Assembly (NCBI GenBank): GCA_023412215.1
Contig: JAEYNX010000034.1
Span: forward strand, 248,001-312,000
Source: Bacillota bacterium
Lineage (GTDB): Bacteria; Bacillota; Clostridia; Oscillospirales; Ruminococcaceae
Direction of reading: 5' to 3'
DNA length: 64,000 bases
The translations under genes and the position numbers were made by a program. This document shows, one piece after another, positions 28,394 to 37,262 of this stretch. The notes under the pieces were generated by a model. It was given only the letters and a program-made list of their open reading frames with translations, ran no database searches and was not told the origin of the DNA. Every line of letters begins with the position of its first letter. The stretch's first letter is position 1.

Positions 28394-29095
28394 TTAACCG
28401 GTACGTTTATCCTGCCCGTAATAAGCGTTTTTGCCGTGCTTGCGCAGGTAATGCTTATCCAAAAGCTCCTGCTGCATATGGGTATTCTCCGCGTTCATGG
28501 CCCGGCTGTGCCACGCCATCATTGCGATCTCTTCCAGCACCACCGCGTGGTATACCGCATCCTCGGCGTCTTTACCCCATACGAAGGGGCCGTGGCTGTT
28601 TACAATCACCGCGGGCGTATCCATGACATGCGTCCCCTGCATCGTCTCAACAATCACGTTTCCCGTCTCCTCCTCATACCCGCCGCTAATCTCGGCGGGC
28701 GTCATGCGGCGGGTGCAGGGAATGTCGCTGTAAAAGTAGTCGGCATGCGTCGTGCCAAGCGCGGGAATACTGAGCCCTGCCTGCGCCCATATGGTGGCCC
28801 AGCGGGAGTGCGTATGTACGATACCGCCTATTTCGGGGAACGCTTTGTAGAGCACCAGGTGCGTCGGGGTATCGGAGGACGGTTTTAAGCTGCCCTCCAC
28901 CACCTCGCCCTTGAGGTTCACGACGACCATATCCTCCGGCCTCAGCAGGTCATATTCCACCCCTGAGGGCTTGATGACCATAAGCCCGCTCGCTTTGTCA
29001 AACGCCGAGACATTGCCCCACGTAAAGGTTACCAGATTATACTTCGGCAGCAGCAGGTTGGCCTGCCATACCCTTTGTTTTAATTCCTCCAGCAT
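28394..29095 (-). CDS. araD: L-ribulose-5-phosphate 4-epimerase
   Basis: This 233-residue class II aldolase-family epimerase converts L-ribulose-5-phosphate to D-xylulose-5-phosphate, the last step from arabinose into the pentose phosphate/phosphoketolase route. The zinc ligands are H94 and H96 in GIVHTHSRWA and H168 in NSHGPFVWG. The length matches E. coli AraD (231 residues). It lies 30 bp after araA in the same operon and is followed by a terminator. Confidence 0.97.
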   Translation of the reverse strand: MLEELKQRVWQANLLLPKYNLVTFTWGNVSAFDKASGLMVIKPSGVEYDLLRPEDMVVVNLKGEVVEGSLKPSSDTPTHLVLYKAFPEIGGIVHTHSRWATIWAQAGLSIPALGTTHADYFYSDIPCTRRMTPAEISGGYEEETGNVIVETMQGTHVMDTPAVIVNSHGPFVWGKDAEDAVYHAVVLEEIAMMAWHSRAMNAENTHMQQELLDKHYLRKHGKNAYYGQDKRTG

Positions 29096-29125
29096 TGTTC
29101 TCCCCCTGCCTTTCCGGCGATTAAA

Positions 29126-30607
29126 TTACGCCCTCAGCTTCCATACCATATCGGAAAGCAGCAGCTGCTGCTTGAGTGCGTCGATGTCGGTCTCTCTGCC
29201 GATGTGTACGTACTCGATATCCATCATCTCCGCCCAATCGCGCATCTGTTCGGCGGTAACATCGTACGAGAAGGCCGTATGGTGCGCGCCGCCCGAGAGG
29301 ATCCACGCCTCTGCGGAAAGCTTTAGGTTGGGCAGCGGCTTCCACATCACGCGCGCCACCGGCAGGTTCGGCATCTCATAAATAGGCTTTACCGCCTCGC
29401 AGTCGTTCACGATCAGGCGCAGTCTGCCGCCCATATCAATGAGCGACACGGCGATAGCGCTGCCCGCCTTGCCCTCGAATACAAGCCGTGCGGGCGGATT
29501 TTTCCCGCCGATACCAAGGGGGTGTACCTCGATCTTGGGCTTACCCTCCGCAACCGACGGGCAGATCTCCAGCATATGCGCGCCGAGGATGAGCTCGTTG
29601 CCGATCGTTAAGTCGTAGGTGTAATCCTCCATCAGCGAGGTTCCGCCGCCTAAGCCGCTGCCCATCATCTTGAGGATATGTACCATAGCCGCCGTCTTCC
29701 AGTCGCCCTCGGCGCCAAAACCGTAGCCGCCCTCCATCAGCCGCTGGCTGGCAAAGCCGGGCAGCTGCTCAAGGCCGTGAAGGTCCTCAAAATTGGTGGT
29801 AAACGCCTGACAGCCGCTCTCATTGAGCAGCCTGCGCATGGCAAGCTCCTCGCGCACCTGATATTTTACCGAAGCGACATCGTCGGTATTGAGGGTATAA
29901 CGGGCAATACAGTCGGCGTAAACGGCCTCCACCTCCGCCTCGGGTATGGCGGACATCGCCTGTGCAAGGTCGCCCACCGCGGTAGTGTTCACCTGCCAGC
30001 CAAGCTTGATCTGCGCCTCCACCTTGTCGCCCTCGGTAACCGCCACCTGACGCATGTTATCGCCAAAGCGCATGACCTTCAGGCTCTTGCTCACCGAGGC
30101 ACCCGCAGCGGTGCGCATCCAGCTGCCGATCTTTCCGTGCACGTCCGGATCCTGCCAATAGCCCACGACAACCTTGCGGGCCAGACGCATGCGCGCGCCA
30201 ATAAAGCCGTGCTCGCGGTCGCCGTGCGCAGATTGGTTTAGGTTCATAAAGTCCATGTCTATCTCAAGGTTGGGTATCTGGCGGTTAAACTGGGTATGCA
30301 GATGCAAAAACGGCTTTTGAAGGATTGAAAGACCGCCTATCCACATCTTCGAGGGCGAGAAGGTGTGCATCCATGTGATGATACCCGCGCAGGCATGATC
30401 ATGGTTGGCTTCCCGAATGATACTCGTGATCTCATCCGGTGTGGTGAGCACCGATTTATAAACCACCGTACAGGGAATGTCACCGCTCGCGTTGAGCGCC
30501 TTGACAATGATCTTTGAATGCTCCGCCACCTGCTTTAAGGTTTCCTCTCCATACAGGTGCTGGCTGCCTGTTAAAAACCAAAATTCATACTGCTTTAAGC
30601 CTGACAT
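29126..30607 (-). CDS. araA: L-arabinose isomerase
   Basis: This 493-residue enzyme interconverts L-arabinose and L-ribulose using Mn2+. The start FWFLTGSQHLYG is diagnostic. The metal ligands are visible as E300 (GFGAEGDWK), E327 (LMEDYTY), H344 (GAHMLEICPS) and a His of GGAHHTAFS near 443. It lies between araB (53-bp gap) and araD (30-bp gap) on the same strand, so the three form an araBAD operon with the order B-A-D. Confidence 0.98.
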   Translation of the reverse strand: MSGLKQYEFWFLTGSQHLYGEETLKQVAEHSKIIVKALNASGDIPCTVVYKSVLTTPDEITSIIREANHDHACAGIITWMHTFSPSKMWIGGLSILQKPFLHLHTQFNRQIPNLEIDMDFMNLNQSAHGDREHGFIGARMRLARKVVVGYWQDPDVHGKIGSWMRTAAGASVSKSLKVMRFGDNMRQVAVTEGDKVEAQIKLGWQVNTTAVGDLAQAMSAIPEAEVEAVYADCIARYTLNTDDVASVKYQVREELAMRRLLNESGCQAFTTNFEDLHGLEQLPGFASQRLMEGGYGFGAEGDWKTAAMVHILKMMGSGLGGGTSLMEDYTYDLTIGNELILGAHMLEICPSVAEGKPKIEVHPLGIGGKNPPARLVFEGKAGSAIAVSLIDMGGRLRLIVNDCEAVKPIYEMPNLPVARVMWKPLPNLKLSAEAWILSGGAHHTAFSYDVTAEQMRDWAEMMDIEYVHIGRETDIDALKQQLLLSDMVWKLRA

Positions 30608-30660
30608 AAAAATATCCCTCCAATTTCAATGTTAGTGTCTGTGTATCGCATATATCCATA

Positions 30661-32319
30661 TTAACGTTTCTTGATTACCTTCAGTCTCTTCATGACATCG
30701 TTGGCGCCCCGGCCGAAATAATCGTGCAGAAGGTTGTACTCGGCATAGAGCTGGTCGTAAACCGCCTTGTTTTGGGGGATAGGCCGGTATACGACATCCT
30801 TGAGCTTGCCCATCACCTGCGCGCCCTCAAAGATCGTATGGTAGCCGCCGCGTTCCCCGCCTGCGGCTACGGCGGCAAAGATGGCGGAGCCGAGCGCCGG
30901 CCCCTGCGCCGAGCCGGCTATCTTAACCGGCATGCCCAGCACGTCGGCATAAATCTGCATCGTCATAGGGTCTTTCTGCGAGATACCCCCGGAGGCATAA
31001 AACTCCTCGACCGGCACGCCGTTTTCGCGGAAGGTCTCCACAATCTTTCGGGTGCCGTACGCGGTGGCTTCGATCAGCGCGCGGTAGATCTCCTCCGGCC
31101 TGGTTTGCAGCGTCATGCCGATCATCATGCCCGTCAGGTCTACATCCACCAGCACCGAGCGGTTCCCGTTCCACCAGTCCAGCGCAACGAGGCCGCTTTC
31201 TCCCACGGCAAGCTGTTCGGCCTTCTGCCGCAGATACCGGTGAATATTTAACCCCTCCGCCTTTGCCTCGTTAAAATAGGCGGCGGGTAGGCAGTTTTCA
31301 ATAAACCACGCAAAATGATCGCCTACGCAGGACTGCCCGGCCTCGTAACCGTAAAAGCCCGGATACACGCCGTCTTCCACCACCCCGCACATGCCCGGCA
31401 CGGCTTTCTCCTCGGTGCCCAGCAGGATATGGCAGGTGGAGGTGCCCATGATGGCAAGCATCTTGCCCGGACCGTCGATTCCGACGGCGGGAACGGTGAC
31501 ATGCGCGTCCACATTGCCGACCGCGACGGCCGTTCCGGGCACAAGCCCGGTGAGCGCCGCGGCGGCTGCACTGATTTCACCGGCCTTGCACCCAAGCGGC
31601 GTAATGGGGCAGTTAAGCTTATCCTCCACCACATTTTCAAGCCGTGGGTCCAACGCCTTAAAGAATTCCTTGCCGGGGTAGCCCTTGCGCTTGTGCCATA
31701 TCGCCTTGTAGCCCGCGGTACAGGAGTTGCGCGTCTGCACCCCGGTAAGCTGCCAAATCACCCAGTCGGCGGCCTCGATAAAATAATCCGCCGCCGCATA
31801 AACCTCGGGGGCTTCATCCAGAACCTGCCACACCTTCGGGAACAGCCACTCCGAAGAGATCTTTCCACCGTAACGCGAAAGCCAGTCCTCCCCCATTTGG
31901 GCAGCTACCTGGTTTAGTTTATTGGCTTTATCCTGCGCGGCATGGTGCTTCCACAGCTTGATGTACGCGTGAGGGTTCGATTCAAACTCCGGCAGAAAGC
32001 ACAGCGGTGTGCCGTCGGCCTTTACCGGAAGGATGGTGCAGGCGGTGAAATCGGTGCCGACACCGATCACATCCTTCGCCGAGACCCCAGCCAGCTTAAG
32101 TACCGCAGGGATCGTGTTTGCAAACACATCGAGGTAATCCTGCGGGTGCTGCAGCGCCCAGTCTGCGCCCAGGTTGGTGCCGTCAGGCAGCGTTTTATCC
32201 ATTACACTGTGCGGATAATCAAAAGTTGTACTGGCAACCTCGTCGCCGCTTGCCACATTCACCAGCACCGCGCGTCCCGATAGGGTGCCGAAGTCTACGC
32301 CGATTGTATATTTGGCCAT
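30661..32319 (-). CDS. araB: L-ribulokinase (FGGY family)
   Basis: This 552-residue kinase phosphorylates L-ribulose to L-ribulose-5-phosphate. The N-terminal IGVDFGTLSGRAVLV is the AraB-type phosphate loop, GVGTDFTACT follows, and the C-terminal FGGY region has EEFYASGGISQKDPM. It is the first gene of the araBAD operon. The start has GGGAG upstream, and the region before it carries a promoter and an AraR-like operator. Confidence 0.97.
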   Translation of the reverse strand: MAKYTIGVDFGTLSGRAVLVNVASGDEVASTTFDYPHSVMDKTLPDGTNLGADWALQHPQDYLDVFANTIPAVLKLAGVSAKDVIGVGTDFTACTILPVKADGTPLCFLPEFESNPHAYIKLWKHHAAQDKANKLNQVAAQMGEDWLSRYGGKISSEWLFPKVWQVLDEAPEVYAAADYFIEAADWVIWQLTGVQTRNSCTAGYKAIWHKRKGYPGKEFFKALDPRLENVVEDKLNCPITPLGCKAGEISAAAAALTGLVPGTAVAVGNVDAHVTVPAVGIDGPGKMLAIMGTSTCHILLGTEEKAVPGMCGVVEDGVYPGFYGYEAGQSCVGDHFAWFIENCLPAAYFNEAKAEGLNIHRYLRQKAEQLAVGESGLVALDWWNGNRSVLVDVDLTGMMIGMTLQTRPEEIYRALIEATAYGTRKIVETFRENGVPVEEFYASGGISQKDPMTMQIYADVLGMPVKIAGSAQGPALGSAIFAAVAAGGERGGYHTIFEGAQVMGKLKDVVYRPIPQNKAVYDQLYAEYNLLHDYFGRGANDVMKRLKVIKKR

Positions 32320-32356
32320 CTAAAGACTCCCTTTCCGTTCATATTTATTAACAACA

Positions 32357-32374
32357 AAGTTGTATGTACATCTT
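32357..32374 (-). promoter_or_regulatory. Candidate AraR operator at the araB promoter
   Basis: The 18-bp imperfect palindrome AAGTTGTATGTACATCTT matches its reverse complement in 14 of 18 positions. It resembles the TTGTACGTACAA core of Bacillus AraR boxes. It would cover roughly +4 to +20 of the araB transcript, a position suited to repression. araR itself is the next gene upstream. Confidence 0.6.
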
Positions 32375-32382
32375 CTGATATC

Positions 32383-32411
32383 ATCATAGTATACTCGCAC
32401 GAAAAAAGCAA
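32383..32411 (-). promoter_or_regulatory. Candidate araBAD promoter
   Basis: Minus strand TTGCTT (complement of 32406-32411), a 17-bp spacer and TATGAT (complement of 32383-32388). It ends about 10 bp before the AraR-like palindrome. Confidence 0.55.
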
Positions 32412-32454
32412 TGGGTATCATGAAAGTTAATATAATAACGAGCACCCGATATCG

Positions 32455-32498
32455 AATAAATAAAAACGCGCCTCCCGTCAAAACAGGAAAGCGCGTTT
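32455..32498 (-). terminator. Terminator of araR
   Basis: AAACGCGC at 32464-32471 pairs with GCGCGTTT at 32491-32498, with further pairing inside. A TTTTTATTTATT tail follows on the minus strand. It lies 15 bp after the araR stop and isolates araR from araBAD. Confidence 0.85.
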
Positions 32499-32512
32499 GG
32501 TTCAATGCCTTA

Positions 32513-33604
32513 TCATTTACTAAGCTCGCGCACCGACTGCCGTTCGACAATAACAGGTTCAAACAGCCTGCCCGCTTTGAAGTGCGGGTCTTGCAGCAAA
32601 CCGAGGATACCCTGTGCGGCGGCCTCGCCAAGCTGCTCTTTGGGATGCGCGACCGAGGTAAGCCCGACGTCCGAAGCCGTGGCAAGGTTGGAATTATCAA
32701 AACTGATGAGCGAAATTTTCTCCGGCACCGGTATGTCGGCACGGCGCAGCATCTCCAAAAGCTTCACGGCAATCTGGTCGTTATAACAGAGAAGGGCGGA
32801 GCAGTTTTGAATGCGCGAAAGGATGTAGGCGTCGCTGTCACCGCCGAACAGGCGCTCCACATCCTCGGTGGCATACCAGAGCACGGCGTCATCGTTTAGC
32901 GCCGCGCCCTTTTCTTTGAGCTCATGCGCGAAACCGGCGTAGCGCAAGTGGCCTTGGATATCGTCCGATTTAAAGATACCGCCGATAGCCTGATGCCCGC
33001 GCGAGAGCAAATATCTTGCCGCTTCCCGCCCGCCGCCCAGATCATCCGGGGCCACGCACGGAATCCCCATCCCCGGGTAACTGCCGTTGATCATCAGGCA
33101 GGGGATATTGTGTTCGGAAAGCTTTTCGTAGAGCGCTCGGTTTAAATTGGGCAAGGCGCTTTTGGTGGGTTCTACAATAAGGCCGTCCACCTCATCCTGC
33201 AGCATGTGCGAAAGCGCCGTGGTCTCATTCTCCACCTTGTTGTTGGTAATGGAAAGGCGCATGGTGTAGCCATTTTGAGAAAGCACACTCTCAATGCCAC
33301 GGATAATGCTGGGAAAGATATAGTCGTCAAGGTAGGTGGTAATAACACCGATCGTTTTTGTGGGCGCATGAGCCGGCTCTGGCAGGGCGCGTATATAGGT
33401 TCCGCTGCCGCGCCTGCGTTCCACAAGCTTTTCGTTCTCGAGAATGCCGATGGCCTGACGCACCGTCTGCCGGCTGATGCCGAACATACGGGAAAGCTCG
33501 TTTTCTGAATAAAGCTTTTCACCCGGCTTAAAATCGCCGCACTCGATACGCTCCTTCACCCAATCGATGATCTTGCCGTATTTGGACATATCTTGCCGAG
33601 CCAT
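32513..33604 (-). CDS. araR: AraR-type arabinose repressor (GntR head, LacI-type sensor)
   Basis: This ~363-residue repressor has an N-terminal GntR winged helix (ENELSRMFGISRQTVRQAIGIL and the RRRGSGTYI wing). It is fused to a periplasmic-binding-like effector domain (IGVITTYLDDYIFPSIIRGIE). This fusion is the hallmark of Bacillus AraR, whose inducer is L-arabinose. It is encoded directly upstream of araBAD on the same strand with its own promoter and terminator. The start at 33604 has GAGGA at better spacing than the ATG at 33613. Confidence 0.93.
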   Translation of the reverse strand: MARQDMSKYGKIIDWVKERIECGDFKPGEKLYSENELSRMFGISRQTVRQAIGILENEKLVERRRGSGTYIRALPEPAHAPTKTIGVITTYLDDYIFPSIIRGIESVLSQNGYTMRLSITNNKVENETTALSHMLQDEVDGLIVEPTKSALPNLNRALYEKLSEHNIPCLMINGSYPGMGIPCVAPDDLGGGREAARYLLSRGHQAIGGIFKSDDIQGHLRYAGFAHELKEKGAALNDDAVLWYATEDVERLFGGDSDAYILSRIQNCSALLCYNDQIAVKLLEMLRRADIPVPEKISLISFDNSNLATASDVGLTSVAHPKEQLGEAAAQGILGLLQDPHFKAGRLFEPVIVERQSVRELSK

Positions 33605-33636
33605 CGTAATCATTCCTCATAGCAGTGTTTTCACTC

Positions 33637-33665
33637 ATCTTACAACATAAAACGGCTGTTGTAAA
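33637..33665 (-). promoter_or_regulatory. araR promoter overlapped by an inverted repeat
   Basis: Minus strand TTTACA (complement of 33660-33665), a 17-bp spacer and TAAGAT (complement of 33637-33642). The inverted repeat TTACAACA (33640-33647) and TGTTGTAA (33657-33664), with 9 bp between, overlaps both hexamers. It could be an autoregulatory operator. Confidence 0.55.
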
Positions 33666-33717
33666 GACAACCCTAGGCGGACAGGGCGCGTAGTTACCCG
33701 GTGCCGTTTATAAATAT

Positions 33718-33755
33718 AAGGTGCACTTTCCAATGGTCAAAGGAAAGCGCACCTT
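33718..33755 (-). terminator. Stem-loop ending the CUT1 transporter operon
   Basis: AAGGTGC.CTTTCC at 33718-33731 pairs with GGAAAG.GCACCTT at 33742-33755 with one mismatch. It lies 55 bp after the last permease stop, with an AT-rich but not pure-T tail. A second short stem (ACACC/GGGTGT) lies at 33757-33774. Confidence 0.65.
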
Positions 33756-33809
33756 CCACACCCGCACAGGGTGTAAATTATTCTCATCAATTCTCACATC
33801 AGGCACAGA

Positions 33810-34691
33810 TCAATTCTTCATACCGGTCATGACAATGCCCTCCACAAAGTACCGCTGGCCGAACAGGTAGATCACGACGCCGGGCAGGAAGGACAGGCAG
33901 GTGGCGCACATAATCTTAACCCAATCCGCCTTTAAGCCGCTGCGGAACATATTTAAGCCTATCGCAATGGTAAACTTATCCGGCGAATTGATATAAACAG
34001 TCTGCTGAAGCAGGTCGTTCCAAAGGGTGATAAAAAGCAGCAGCGCCACAACGATCATGGCGGACTTGATAGCGGGCACAATGATCTTAAACAGGATGCG
34101 CATGGGTCCCGCACCGTCAATGGTCGCCGCCTCATCCAGTTCGCGCGGAATGGTACAGATAAACTGGCGGATTAAAAAGATATTAAATGCACCGCCGCCG
34201 CAGAAGTACGGGAGGATGATCGGCCAGTAGGTGTCGGCAAGGCCCAGCCCTTTTGTCCACATAATGTACAGTGGAATAAGTGTAACCATCGACGGCAGCA
34301 GCATCGAGCCGACGCAGAGCGAAAAAATGAACTTTTTCCCCCTGAACCTGAGGCGTGCGAACGCGTACCCGCACAGCGTCGCCGTGATGGTTCCGGCAAC
34401 GACCGAGGGGACGATAATCAGCATGGTGTTGCCGAAAAACAGCCAGAATTTAAACGATTCCAAGGTGGCCGCATAGTTGGAAAGAAGCCACTGGCTTGGG
34501 AAAAAGGCAGGCGGCCAGGCATACAGCTCGGCGTTGGTCATCAGGCTGGAGCGCACAATCCACCAGATGGGCAGCATCACAACGGCGGCAAAAAGCATCA
34601 CCGCCAGAAAGCTTGCAATATCCCCCGCTCTGTTCCTTCTTAAGTTTTCGTCGGCATATGATTCTTTGCGTTTGGTAAAGCCGAAATTCAT
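33810..34691 (-). CDS. CUT1 sugar ABC transporter permease (AraQ/MalG-like)
   Basis: This 293-residue permease has an N-terminal membrane helix and the WWIVRSSLMTNAELY segment typical of the MalG/AraQ branch. Its EAA loop is EAATIDGAGPMRILF, and the C-terminal FVEGIVMTGMKN is present. Its ATG shares one base with the stop of the upstream permease (TAATG). It lies between a GH127 beta-L-arabinofuranosidase locus and araR, so the likely cargo is an arabino-oligosaccharide, by analogy with Bacillus AraNPQ. Confidence 0.92.
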   Translation of the reverse strand: MNFGFTKRKESYADENLRRNRAGDIASFLAVMLFAAVVMLPIWWIVRSSLMTNAELYAWPPAFFPSQWLLSNYAATLESFKFWLFFGNTMLIIVPSVVAGTITATLCGYAFARLRFRGKKFIFSLCVGSMLLPSMVTLIPLYIMWTKGLGLADTYWPIILPYFCGGGAFNIFLIRQFICTIPRELDEAATIDGAGPMRILFKIIVPAIKSAMIVVALLLFITLWNDLLQQTVYINSPDKFTIAIGLNMFRSGLKADWVKIMCATCLSFLPGVVIYLFGQRYFVEGIVMTGMKN

Positions 34692-35617
34692 TACTTGTCA
34701 CCTTCCTCGTAAAAAATCCAGCTTTTACTGGTTGTGAACAAGATTACTGTAAAGATAGCGATGATAACAAAGAATACAAACGAAATGGAGCAGGCATAAC
34801 CGATCTGGTTGCTTCTGAATGCGTACTTATACATCAGATACGTCATGAACATGGAGGAATTCCCGGGGCCGCCGCTGGTCAGCGCCAGCGCAGGTGTTAC
34901 GACCTGCATGTTGGTAATCAGGCTCATCAGCAGATTATAAAAGATTATCGGCGACATACAGGGCAGCGTCACGTTGCAAAACCGTTGCCAGCTGTTTGCG
35001 CCGTCGATTTCGGCGGCTTCATGGTAAACGCGCGGAACATTCTGCAGTCCGGCGAGAAAAATCACAATCAGGTTGCCCGAAAGCCATACGGCGATAAGCG
35101 CCAGAGAAGGGACCACTGCGCTGGAATCGTTTAAGAACTGGATGTTGTTGATATTGAGTGACTTTAAAATATAGTTAAACAGGCCGAAGTTGGTCTCGTA
35201 AAGCCACGACCAGCCGATATAAACAGCGGTCGCCGGCAGGATATACGGCAGATAAAAAATCACACGGAAGAAACCGCGTGCGGGAATTCTTCGGTTTAGA
35301 AGCATGGCGATGGATAAGGAAAAGATCATGCTGCCGACCACGGCGAGAACGGAAAAATATACGGTTACCTTAATGGAATCCATAAAGTAAGGGTCGGCCG
35401 TGAACAGGCGGATGTAGTTGTCAACACCGTTAAATACGGGGGCCGACAAGCCCTTCCAGCTAAAGAAGCTTAACGCAAATACCGCAACCAGCGGGATATA
35501 TGTAATGAACGACAAGCCCAAAAACGCGGGAATCAAACATAGGTATGCCGTTCGCGCCTCCTTGCGCGCCATCAAAGAGTGTTTTGGTGGCCTGTTGTGA
35601 TTATAAAGCTTTTTCAT
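34691..35617 (-). CDS. CUT1 sugar ABC transporter permease (AraP/UgpA-like)
   Basis: This ~308-residue permease is the first of two in the putative arabino-oligosaccharide importer. It has six membrane segments and an EAA loop (EAAEIDGANSWQRF). I choose the ATG at 35617, 7 bp after GGAGG, over one two codons upstream that is only 1 bp from it. A hairpin separates it from the SBP gene. As with the other CUT1 systems here, no ATPase gene is present. Confidence 0.92.
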   Translation of the reverse strand: MKKLYNHNRPPKHSLMARKEARTAYLCLIPAFLGLSFITYIPLVAVFALSFFSWKGLSAPVFNGVDNYIRLFTADPYFMDSIKVTVYFSVLAVVGSMIFSLSIAMLLNRRIPARGFFRVIFYLPYILPATAVYIGWSWLYETNFGLFNYILKSLNINNIQFLNDSSAVVPSLALIAVWLSGNLIVIFLAGLQNVPRVYHEAAEIDGANSWQRFCNVTLPCMSPIIFYNLLMSLITNMQVVTPALALTSGGPGNSSMFMTYLMYKYAFRSNQIGYACSISFVFFVIIAIFTVILFTTSKSWIFYEEGDK

Positions 35618-35645
35618 ATGCATACCTCCGGTTAAATAGAGGAAA

Positions 35646-35684
35646 GGGCGCTCACCTTTAAATAGTATAACACGGTGGGCGCCC
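35646..35684 (-). terminator. Intercistronic stem-loop between SBP and permease genes
   Basis: GGGCGCTCACC at 35646-35656 pairs with GGTGGGCGCCC at 35674-35684 with one mismatch. It lies in the ~95-bp gap after the SBP stop. It is a probable attenuator or 3'-end stabiliser for the SBP message. Confidence 0.65.
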
Positions 35685-35712
35685 CATGTCTTTGGGTTTA
35701 ACCTGTTATTAA

Positions 35713-37113
35713 TCAGCCGTTGCCTTCAAAGGCCGCCTGCAGCGCAGTGAGGTTCTTGTCGATAGCGTCTTTTGCTGTGATCTTTCCCGTCCAAACATCG
35801 CCGAGGGTGGAACCCAGCAGCGTATTAAAGTCCGCGGTGTTGTTTACATAATACCACGAAACCGACCGGGCGTACTGCTTGGCATAATCGACAAGCACGC
35901 TCTTGGCATCTTCATAGGGCGGGAAGTTCGGGTTGTCAAGCCACTTCTTGGTTAATGTCTCATCAGTGTAATAGGAGTCGAGCGTAGGCATCCAGATGCC
36001 GGTTGCAATCAATGCATCCCAGTTATTCTCTTCCTTCGCATACCACTTCAGCCATTCCATGGCCTCTGCCGGATGCTTGGTTTGGTTAAATACAACATTC
36101 GGGCCGCCGGTGCAGACAGTAACTTTGTCCTTCATATACGGCAGGACGGCAACGCCGTAGTTTAAGCCGGCATTGCGGGCTTCTGCCAGGCAGGTACCTA
36201 TATTCCATGCGCCGTTTGTGGTCATAGCAACGGTGCCTGCGATCAGCGAGCGCTGTACACCGTCATCGGAAAGCCCAGAAGAAAGCGGAGCGACATGGTC
36301 TTTCAGGTACAGATCGGCAACCTTCTGAATGGCTTCGGTAGAGGCGGGGTCGCCGATTGCAAGGGCGCTGCCATCCTTACTGTAGAAGCCGCCGCCGTTG
36401 GAAAGGCACCAAGTCTCAAGCTGCCAGGTGAGGTTTTCAACCATGCAGCCGTATTGGGTAATGTTGTCCTTGTCAAAGTCTGCATCATTGGGGGTCTTTC
36501 CGTTCTTATCCAGGGTCAGCTTTTTCGAGGTTTCAACAAATTCGTCCCATGTCCAAGCCTTGTCGGCTGCCGTGGGCGGATAGGCTACGCCCGCCTTATC
36601 GAACATGTCCTTATTGTAATAGAGCAAAAGAATCTCATTTGCTGTGGAATACGCAACCGTCTTTCCGTTGAATTTAAAGGCTAAACTCTCGAGCGGTTTG
36701 GGGTCGCCTTCGGAATACATGGCGGAGATATCGTTGAGCATGCCCTGCTCGGCCCATTGGATAACGCCTGCTTCACTCATGATGGCCGTATCCGGCAGCT
36801 GGCCCGCAGTCGCCATGGTATTGAGCTTTTCCATATAAGTGTCCCACGGAATCGGAATGCACTCAACTTCAATGCGGTCCTGAGAAGCGTTAAATCTGTC
36901 GGCCGCCGCCTGTGTGCTCTTTGCCTCTGTTTCGTTGCCCCACAGCGCGTAGGTTATCTTGACCTTCTCGGCCGGAGCAGCAGGCTGAGAGGAATCCGTC
37001 TCTTCCGACGACGCTGCCGCCGGTGCGTTGGATGCGGGGGAAGCGCATGCTACGAGACCAATGACCATCATGATACCCAGTAGCAAAGCAACCAGTTTCT
37101 TGGTCAATTTCAT
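35713..37113 (-). CDS. CUT1 sugar ABC transporter solute-binding lipoprotein
   Basis: This 466-residue lipoprotein has a signal peptide and lipobox GLVAC (C23). A Ser/Ala/Pro-rich linker leads to a mature SBP_bac_1 domain beginning VKITYALWGNETEAKS. The GAWNIGTC and GGPNVVFN segments are typical. It is transcribed after GH127 and before its two permeases. The probable ligand is an arabinose-containing oligosaccharide; other plant oligosaccharides cannot be excluded. Confidence 0.92.
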   Translation of the reverse strand: MKLTKKLVALLLGIMMVIGLVACASPASNAPAAASSEETDSSQPAAPAEKVKITYALWGNETEAKSTQAAADRFNASQDRIEVECIPIPWDTYMEKLNTMATAGQLPDTAIMSEAGVIQWAEQGMLNDISAMYSEGDPKPLESLAFKFNGKTVAYSTANEILLLYYNKDMFDKAGVAYPPTAADKAWTWDEFVETSKKLTLDKNGKTPNDADFDKDNITQYGCMVENLTWQLETWCLSNGGGFYSKDGSALAIGDPASTEAIQKVADLYLKDHVAPLSSGLSDDGVQRSLIAGTVAMTTNGAWNIGTCLAEARNAGLNYGVAVLPYMKDKVTVCTGGPNVVFNQTKHPAEAMEWLKWYAKEENNWDALIATGIWMPTLDSYYTDETLTKKWLDNPNFPPYEDAKSVLVDYAKQYARSVSWYYVNNTADFNTLLGSTLGDVWTGKITAKDAIDKNLTALQAAFEGNG

Positions 37114-37262
37114 TTCTCATTACTCCCTTTCATTTATTTATACAGCAACTGCAGCTGCGTATAAACTCTGTTGACTGAACCTTCCGTTTGTCGCCTGATA
37201 AGTATCAAACCTGCGGAGTAGTTGCACGCTTCTTCAGAGAATGAGTGATGGCCTGGTCGTGA

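Noticed and set aside
29678..30241. 187-residue open frame on the plus strand
   Set aside because: It lies wholly inside araA on the other strand, has no ribosome binding site, and its composition (many His/Arg/Leu) is that of an antisense shadow.
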